Assembly (NCBI GenBank): GCA_001602645.1
Contig: LUYE01000028.1
Location: 1-37,161, forward strand
Reading direction: 5' to 3'
From: Methanosarcinales archaeon Methan_01
GTDB taxonomy: Archaea > Halobacteriota > Methanosarcinia > Methanotrichales > Methanotrichaceae
Length of the DNA: 37,161 nt
Shown: one piece after another, positions 32,790-37,161 of the stretch
How positions within the stretch are numbered: position 1 is the stretch's first letter
How the letters are laid out: every line of letters begins with the position of its first letter
Translations under genes and position numbers: made by a program
Notes under the pieces: generated by a model
Seen by the model: only the letters and a program-made list of their open reading frames with translations
Told to the model about the DNA's origin: nothing
Databases searched by the model: none

Positions 32790-33965
32790 ATGGACTTGAA
32801 GTCGATTATAGATGAGGCTCTGAACAGAGCTGAGCTCGAGGGCCGTACAGCTCCGCCGGGGGCCATGGAGAACGACGACGATCTCGAAGATGAGAGAGTT
32901 CGGTCGAGGGCCATGGAGAACGATGACGACCTGGTGGCGGTTCTGGAGCAGCTCACAACGGTTATTCGGGTAATCGGCTGCGGCGGGGGTGGGTCCAACA
33001 CCATCGAGCGGCTCGCCGAGACCGGGATCGAGGGTGCCGAGCTCTTCGCCATGAACACCGATGCTCAGCACCTTCTCCACATAAACGCAGACCGGCGCCT
33101 TCTGATCGGGCGGAGGACGACCCGGGGTCTGGGGGCGGGTAGCCTCCCATCCATCGGGGAGGAGGCGGCCAGGGAGAGCATCGACGAGATCAGGGCAGCC
33201 ATAGAGGGGGCGGACATGGTCTTCATCACCTGCGGCCTTGGAGGTGGGACCGGCACCGGGGCGGCTCCGGTGGTGGCGGAGGTGGCGAGGGAGATGGGAG
33301 CCCTCACCATCTCGGTGGTGACCCTCCCCTTCGCGGCGGAGGGGGCGATAAGGATGGCGAACGCCGACGTGGGGCTGAAACGGCTCCGCGAGGTCTCGGA
33401 CACCGTCATCGTCGTACCCAACGACCGGCTCCTGGAGGTCGTTCCCGATCTGCCCCTTCAGGCCGCCTTCAAGGTGGCGGATGAGGTGCTGATGCGTTCG
33501 GTCAAGGGGATCACCGAGCTGATCACCAGGCCAGGCCTGATAAATCTGGACTTTGCCGACGTCAGGACCATCATGTCCAACGGGGGCGTGGCCATGATCG
33601 GCCTCGGAGAGGCCCAGGGGGAGATGAAGAGCAAGGACTCGGTGATAAAGGCCCTAAGAAGCCCCCTCCTGGACGTGGACATCTCAGGGGCTACCTCGGC
33701 CCTGGTCAACGTGGTGGGAGGAACGAATATGACGATCTCCGATGCCGAGACGGTGGTAGAGGAGGTCTACGAGAGGATCAATCCGGAGGCCAGGATAATA
33801 TGGGGGGCCCAGATCGACCCGAGCCTCGAGAACGGCATCAGGACGATGCTGGTGGTCACCGGGGTCTCGTCTCCTCAGATCCTGGGAAAGGAAGACTCTA
33901 GACAGAGCCGGATCGTGTCCAAGCACGGCATAGACTTCCTCAGAAGACGAGGGACCGACATCTGA
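32790..33965 (+). CDS. ftsZ: Cell division GTPase FtsZ
   Basis: 391 residues. Tubulin-family marks: [12 protein letters not shown] (nucleotide binding), MNTDAQHL, the signature [30 protein letters not shown], and the T7 loop [11 protein letters not shown], whose Asp acts on the GTP of the next subunit. The order is that of archaeal FtsZ1, with an N-terminal helical tail before the GTPase core. That tail contains a duplicated AMENDDDL 16 residues apart. FtsZ forms the cytokinetic ring at the membrane. ATG 32790 is preferred over the adjoining GTG 32787. The C-terminus is short (FLRRRGTDI). Preceded by about 270 bases with no gene, including AT-rich promoter-like sequence around 32700-32770. 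Confidence 0.96.
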   Translation: MDLKSIIDEALNRAELEGRTAPPGAMENDDDLEDERVRSRAMENDDDLVAVLEQLTTVIRVIGCGGGGSNTIERLAETGIEGAELFAMNTDAQHLLHINADRRLLIGRRTTRGLGAGSLPSIGEEAARESIDEIRAAIEGADMVFITCGLGGGTGTGAAPVVAEVAREMGALTISVVTLPFAAEGAIRMANADVGLKRLREVSDTVIVVPNDRLLEVVPDLPLQAAFKVADEVLMRSVKGITELITRPGLINLDFADVRTIMSNGGVAMIGLGEAQGEMKSKDSVIKALRSPLLDVDISGATSALVNVVGGTNMTISDAETVVEEVYERINPEARIIWGAQIDPSLENGIRTMLVVTGVSSPQILGKEDSRQSRIVSKHGIDFLRRRGTDI

Positions 33966-34016
33966 GGCCAAAGCCTGGAGCTTCTCGATTTAAACCAGTC
34001 AAGATCAAATGCTGCT

Positions 34017-34038
34017 CCGGCGGAGGTGGCTCCGCCGG
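34017..34038. terminator. Hairpin between convergent ftsZ and DUF1699 genes
   Basis: CCGGCGGA and TCCGCCGG form a perfect 8-base stem with a GGTGGC loop, between two convergent stop codons. Likely a shared terminator. Confidence 0.5.
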
Positions 34039-34040
34039 GG

Positions 34041-34361
34041 TCAGCGGCTCACCATGACGAGGCTGGCTGGCCGGGGCGGGGTAGTCTCCTGATTCTCTCC
34101 GGCGGAATCCTCCCGGAGGGACGGGTTCTTTGGGACGTCGCCGTCGACCACCAGTTCTACCTTCTGCATGTAAAGGAGGGTCTGGCCCACGCAGGGCAAC
34201 TCCTTGAAGGTTTCAGGATGGATGTAAATGGTCTTGAGCTTGTGGCAGGCCTGGAGCATTCTATATATGTCTCGGTTTGTGGGGACGAAGGCCACGACCA
34301 GCTCCTCGTCGGAGGGCATAAGCCGGGCCAGGTCGAACTCTGAGTTCAGGATTCGCATCAT
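34041..34361 (-). CDS. DUF1699-family methanogen protein
   Basis: 106 residues. The core LARLMPSDEELVVAFVPTNRDIYRMLQACHKLKTIYIHPETFKEL, then LLYMQKVELVVDGDV, fits DUF1699, a small family found in methanogens with no known function. The pattern suggests alternating beta strands and helices. The C-terminal 25 residues are polar and likely disordered. I start at ATG 34361, with GGTGG 7 bases upstream; the longer frame to 34436 has no family similarity. Convergent with ftsZ. Confidence 0.7.
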   Translation of the reverse strand: MMRILNSEFDLARLMPSDEELVVAFVPTNRDIYRMLQACHKLKTIYIHPETFKELPCVGQTLLYMQKVELVVDGDVPKNPSLREDSAGENQETTPPRPASLVMVSR

Positions 34362-34866
34362 ATAGAGACCACCACACATCCTTTCGCCAGAAGGCCCTCC
34401 CTGGGCAGCATAATCCCTCAGCCAACTCTTTTTCATTTTATATTACTAGCAACGATCCTCTCGTATATGAACCTGTTGATTTAAAATAACTGATGATTGA
34501 TCCCGAACCAATGTCATGTCTTATCAAGCCATGGCATTTCATCTGATGACGTGGCATATATCTTGGGATTCTTTGGAGGCCCCGCCTAGCCATCCTTGGA
34601 TAAAAAATGAGATCCCCCTCGAACTTCCATATATCTGGGCTAAAATGGATTGGGGAGGTCGCCAAGGCCGCCTTCTTCAAGGGCGACCCTCCGAGCGGCT
34701 CCAGCACGGCAAGGCCGCTCCCGCCATCGCGTCTCGGTCTGGTGGGGCCGAAGGCGGGTCGGCCGGGGCGCAAATGATAACATGCACCATGTCAATCGAT
34801 GGAGTTATAAGGTATAGAGATCGCTTAATAAATATTGTTATGGATGCTGAGACTGGATGTGAAGAT
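34362..34866. other. Intergenic region upstream of the winged-helix/ligase-like operon
   Basis: About 500 bases with no convincing gene. TTTAAAATAA near 34479-34488 may be a promoter for the DUF1699 gene on the minus strand. TTAATAAATATTG near 34826-34838 is a TATA-like element for the winged-helix gene. An open frame from 34516 runs through the region but has no family similarity before about 34867. Confidence 0.5.
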
Positions 34867-35166
34867 ATGGTGACAGAGAAGGTGAAACGGGAGCTTGAGA
34901 TGCTTAAAAGGCACCTGATAATCTTGAAGTACGTCGTGGAGAACGAGCCGATCGGCATCCTCAAGCTGGCTGAAGAGACGGGTATTCCCAGCCACAAGGT
35001 CCGATACTCTCTCCGGGTTCTGGAGCAGGAGGGGCTCATCGCCGCCTCGGCGCCGGGAGCCGTCACCACTGAGCAGACGGGGACCTTTCTTAGAGATCTG
35101 GACCAGGCCATAGATCGGCTCCAGGAGATGGCCCGAGGGCTCAAAGATATCAAGATAGAACGGTAG
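34867..35166 (+). CDS. Winged-helix transcriptional regulator, small
   Basis: 99 residues. A helical start (VTEKVKRELEMLKRHLIILKYVVENEPI) leads into a clear winged helix: GILKLAEETGIPSHKVRYSLRVLEQEGLIAASAPGAVTTEQ. A C-terminal amphipathic helix (FLRDLDQAIDRLQEMARGLKDI) may dimerise. No ligand domain. ATG 34867 has GGATGTGA just upstream; ATG 34840 is an alternative that would add 9 residues. The ligase-like gene begins 8 bases after its stop, so they form an operon. Likely a DNA-binding regulator; targets unknown. Confidence 0.78.
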   Translation: MVTEKVKRELEMLKRHLIILKYVVENEPIGILKLAEETGIPSHKVRYSLRVLEQEGLIAASAPGAVTTEQTGTFLRDLDQAIDRLQEMARGLKDIKIER

Positions 35167-35173
35167 CCTTTCG

Positions 35174-36487
35174 ATGCTCCCTTACCTAGAGATCGCAAGG
35201 GCTCTGGAGGATGCCTCCAGAGAGGAAAGGAGAGATGCCAGGGCTGATCTGTTGGCATCTCTTTTGAAGGCCCTGCCCCCCGAGTCCGTCCGTCCCGTCG
35301 CGAGGCTGCTATCGGGCCGACTCTGGCCCCCCTGGGAGCCGCGGGAGATGGGGATAGGGCCCGAGACCCTGGAAGAGGTCCTCGAAGAGATCTCCGGGCA
35401 GGTACCATCCCCCGAGGCGAAGGGGGCCGACCCGGGGGATCTGGCGGAGAGGATGGTTCAGGGCCGGTCTCAGCGGACCCTCTCCCCGACGACGCTGGAC
35501 GCCCTCCAGGTCTACGAGGCCCTCCGCCAGATATCATCTCAACGTGGGGTGGGCTCGACGTTCAGGAAGAGATCCATCCTGAGGGGCCTTCTTCTCAGCG
35601 CGTCGCCCCTGGAGGCCAAGTACATTGCCAAGACCGTCCGTGGGAGGATGGCGGTGGGGCTGGGGCCGTCCCTGTTGGCGGAGGCCATCGGTAGGGCCTT
35701 CGGCGTCGATCCGCTCCAGGTGAAGAGGGCGTACTCCTACAATCCTGATTACGGGACGGTCGCCCTCCACGCCCTCCGGGGGGAGGTCTGCGATCTGAGG
35801 CTCTCCCCTTCACATCCCTCACGGCAGATGGCGTTCCGGCGGGATGAGCACCCCTGGGATGCGATGGGGGTGGTAGGTCGGAGAGCTTATGTCGTCAGGT
35901 ACGGTGGGCTGAGGGTTCAGGTCCATAAATTGAGCGACCAGGTCTTCTTCTATACAAGCCAGCTTCGAAACGTCACCCATCCTCTTCGGGACCTGGCGGA
36001 GGAGGTGATCCGGGTCAAGGGAAACTTCATCTTGGAGGGGGAGCTAATCCTGGTCGAGGATGGTAGGATATTGCCCCTATCGGTGATCGTCGGGAGGATC
36101 AACCTCCGGGGAAGGTCCAGAGGCGAGGCGGTTTCGTCGCTGGCGGCATCGGATCTCCTATACCTGAACGGAAGGGACCTGATCGACGAGAGCTATGCCG
36201 AGCGGAGGCGGTCCTTGGTCCAAGTCCTGAGGAACGTGGCAGGAAGGCCCCTCGTTTCCAGGGTATTCCTCGCCGAGGAGGAGGTTTTAGAGGATCCAGA
36301 TGGGGCGAAGAAGTTCCTCGGAAGGTCTCTGGATCGGGGGTTCCGGGGGGTTATAATGCGCGATCCCGAGGGAGCTTATATTCTGGGCGGCATCAGTCGA
36401 TGGGACGAAGTGATATCAGAGATGCCGGAGGATCAAAATCCCCTCCAGGAGGATCGCCGGACTTACCCGGGAAGGGCGGGCCGTTGA
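35174..36487 (+). CDS. ATP-dependent DNA ligase homologue lacking catalytic motifs (pseudoenzyme)
   Basis: 437 residues against about 560 for archaeal ligases. The N-terminal DNA-binding domain (1-215) is recognisable: VARLLSGRLWPPWEPREMGIG, SILRGLLLSASPLEAKYIAKTVRGRMAVGLG. The adenylation domain keeps its outline but not its chemistry. Motif I, usually K-Y-D-G-x-R, is RYGGLR (242-247), so the AMP-accepting Lys is Arg (AGG at 35897-35899) and the Asp is Gly. Motifs III and IIIa are near-normal (TSQLRNVT, FILEGELI). Motif IV is FRGVIMRD rather than YEGVMVK, and motif V lysines are absent. The C-terminal OB domain is missing. The frame is uninterrupted, so it is probably made, perhaps as a DNA-end or nick-binding protein. 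Coupled to the winged-helix regulator. Confidence 0.82.
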   Translation: MLPYLEIARALEDASREERRDARADLLASLLKALPPESVRPVARLLSGRLWPPWEPREMGIGPETLEEVLEEISGQVPSPEAKGADPGDLAERMVQGRSQRTLSPTTLDALQVYEALRQISSQRGVGSTFRKRSILRGLLLSASPLEAKYIAKTVRGRMAVGLGPSLLAEAIGRAFGVDPLQVKRAYSYNPDYGTVALHALRGEVCDLRLSPSHPSRQMAFRRDEHPWDAMGVVGRRAYVVRYGGLRVQVHKLSDQVFFYTSQLRNVTHPLRDLAEEVIRVKGNFILEGELILVEDGRILPLSVIVGRINLRGRSRGEAVSSLAASDLLYLNGRDLIDESYAERRRSLVQVLRNVAGRPLVSRVFLAEEEVLEDPDGAKKFLGRSLDRGFRGVIMRDPEGAYILGGISRWDEVISEMPEDQNPLQEDRRTYPGRAGR

Positions 36488-36488
36488 C

Positions 36489-36504
36489 CGCCTCAAGAGA
36501 GGCG
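36489..36504 (+). terminator. Hairpin after the ligase-like gene
   Basis: CGCCTC-AAGA-GAGGCG begins just after the stop codon at 36487, and GTTTTCC follows about 8 bases later. A plausible terminator for the operon. Confidence 0.5.
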
Positions 36505-36677
36505 CAGCGGCGTTTTCCTGGAGGCGCTACGAATTGATCTCGGGATCTTCTTTACAAGTTCTAAATAGACATCTGCAGAAGCGTTTTCTGAGTTAATAGC
36601 CCACGAAAGTCTATATATGTGAAGAATACTCAGTTCCTTGAGAGCCGGTCAGCAGGGCGGTTCTTGTCAGAGGGGAG

Positions 36678-36687
36678 AATATTTAAG
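36678..36687 (+). promoter_or_regulatory. TATA box of the repeat protein gene
   Basis: AATATTTAAG lies 46-55 bases before the ATG at 36733, in an AT-rich stretch. A strong ribosome site, GGAGGAAGG (36719-36727), follows 5 bases before the start. Both suggest a highly expressed gene. A second TATA-like CTATATATG lies near 36611. Confidence 0.55.
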
Positions 36688-36732
36688 CTCAGTATGTGAA
36701 TAAGTTTAGAGAGGTATCGGAGGAAGGATTAG

Positions 36733-37161
36733 ATGACCAGAGGATTCTTGGCGGTTTCGGCGGCCTTTCTGATGGCTGCCATCATGTTATCGCCGGCGAT
36801 GGCATATACTATTTGCAGTTCAGCAGCTCCATCTTACACCATAGGATCGGGAACGCCTCATCAGTATTCAATAGGAACCATTGGCCTTGAGGCTTACTCG
36901 ATCGGTTCGGGAAGCCCCGAGCAGTACTCTGCCGGCGCCAGCGGCCTTGAGGCTTACTCGATCGGTTCGGGAAGCCCCTACCAGTACTCGGCCAGCACCG
37001 GCGGCATTCAGACCTACACCTTCGGCTTGGGAACACCTCATCAGTACAGCATCGGGTCTGGAGCCCTTCAGACCTACTCCATCGGCATGGGAACCCCCGC
37101 CGCCAGCACGGGATCCTGTCCTGTAGTGGCGCCAGCAGTCAAGGCCGAGCCGGAGGAGGTT
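36733..37161 (+). CDS. Secreted Gly/Ser/Tyr/Gln repeat protein, candidate sheath or amyloid-like structural protein (3' end outside window)
   Basis: 143 codons are visible and the frame is still open at the window edge. A signal peptide (FLAVSAAFLMAAIMLSPAMA) is followed by at least four 20-residue repeats. Their consensus is Y-S/T-I/F-G-x-G-S/T-P-x-Q-Y-S-x-G/S-x-x-(A/G)-L/I-(E/Q)-(A/T), starting at residue 35. A fifth, partial copy leads into a Pro/Ala region with one Cys. The Gly, Ser, Tyr and Gln content and evenly spaced Tyr resemble functional amyloid and fibre proteins. Methanotrichaceae make an amyloid sheath from a major sheath protein, but I cannot confirm that this is it. ATG 36733 has GGAGGAAGG 5 bases upstream. 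Confidence 0.75.
   Translation, partial: MTRGFLAVSAAFLMAAIMLSPAMAYTICSSAAPSYTIGSGTPHQYSIGTIGLEAYSIGSGSPEQYSAGASGLEAYSIGSGSPYQYSASTGGIQTYTFGLGTPHQYSIGSGALQTYSIGMGTPAASTGSCPVVAPAVKAEPEEV
36835..37074 (+). repeat. Four 60-base tandem repeats
   Basis: Units at 36835-36894, 36895-36954, 36955-37014 and 37015-37074, each coding for 20 residues, with a partial fifth from 37075. Units 2 and 3 are nearly identical over their first 24 bases (TACTCGATCGGTTCGGGAAG shared), which points to recent unit exchange, whereas units 1 and 4 have drifted. Confidence 0.85.

Noticed and set aside
34516-34866. N-terminal extension of the winged-helix protein back to 34516
   Set aside because: The extra 117 residues are Trp/Gly/Arg-rich without a fold, and span promoter-like AT-rich sequence; family similarity starts at about 34867.
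1-37161. CRISPR arrays, tRNA or rRNA genes, and insertion sequences
   Set aside because: I saw no regularly spaced direct repeats with unique spacers, no cloverleaf-like sequence, and no transposase or flanking inverted repeats. The only tandem repeats are coding (36835-37074).

Overview
The window looks like part of the chromosome of a GC-rich methanogenic archaeon. It opens in the last codons of mcrA (methyl-CoM reductase alpha). It also carries the mcr-maturation radical SAM gene mmp10 and a probable mgmA, an archaeal FtsZ, smc-scpA-scpB, TATA-type promoters and many exported surface proteins. The McrA tail, the composition and the surface-protein repertoire fit Methanotrichaceae (Methanothrix/Methanocrinis). 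That family assignment is an inference; I could not run a search.

Region 1 (1-4703) is the end of the mcr operon and its surroundings. Convergent to mcrA is a tightly coupled two-gene operon: a QueC-like PP-loop protein with an altered loop, then a TIR-like (MTH538/DUF1863-type) protein. Divergent from it is a low-molecular-weight phosphatase/ArsC-type protein whose catalytic Cys is Ser. Next come two radical SAM enzymes for post-translational modification of McrA: a probable cobalamin-dependent Gln C-methyltransferase (MgmA type) and Mmp10 (Arg methyltransferase).

Region 2 (4704-12954) has a gene-poor AT-rich stretch and then an exported-protein locus. It contains two tandem copies of a gene pair (a small beta-rich secreted protein plus a DUF916-like secreted protein), followed by a 1082-residue DUF11-type surface protein. 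An orphan radical SAM/SPASM peptide-modifying enzyme closes the region.

Region 3 (12955-20662) is housekeeping. A CaCA-family cation/Ca2+ exchanger diverges from an operon of smc, scpA, an unusually long scpB, a zinc-ribbon/winged-helix gene and an HD-domain hydrolase, with overlapping or near-touching genes.

Region 4 (20663-32516) is again cell-surface material. It holds an Ig-like secreted protein, a 1470-residue exported protein with a gingipain-like (C25, His/Cys) domain and its coupled partner, and a Trp/Tyr-rich exported protein behind an elaborate leader. A DUF2240 protein, a small secreted protein, a SIMPL-domain protein and a bactofilin-like membrane protein follow.

Region 5 (32517-37161) has ftsZ with a small N-terminal duplication, a convergent DUF1699 gene, and a winged-helix regulator coupled to a DNA-ligase homologue that lacks its catalytic lysine. 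The window ends inside a secreted protein built of 20-residue Gly/Ser/Tyr/Gln repeats, a candidate structural (sheath or amyloid-like) protein.

The strongest candidates for something new are the QueC-like/TIR operon, the ligase pseudoenzyme with its regulator, the 20-residue-repeat protein, and the duplicated surface-protein pair.
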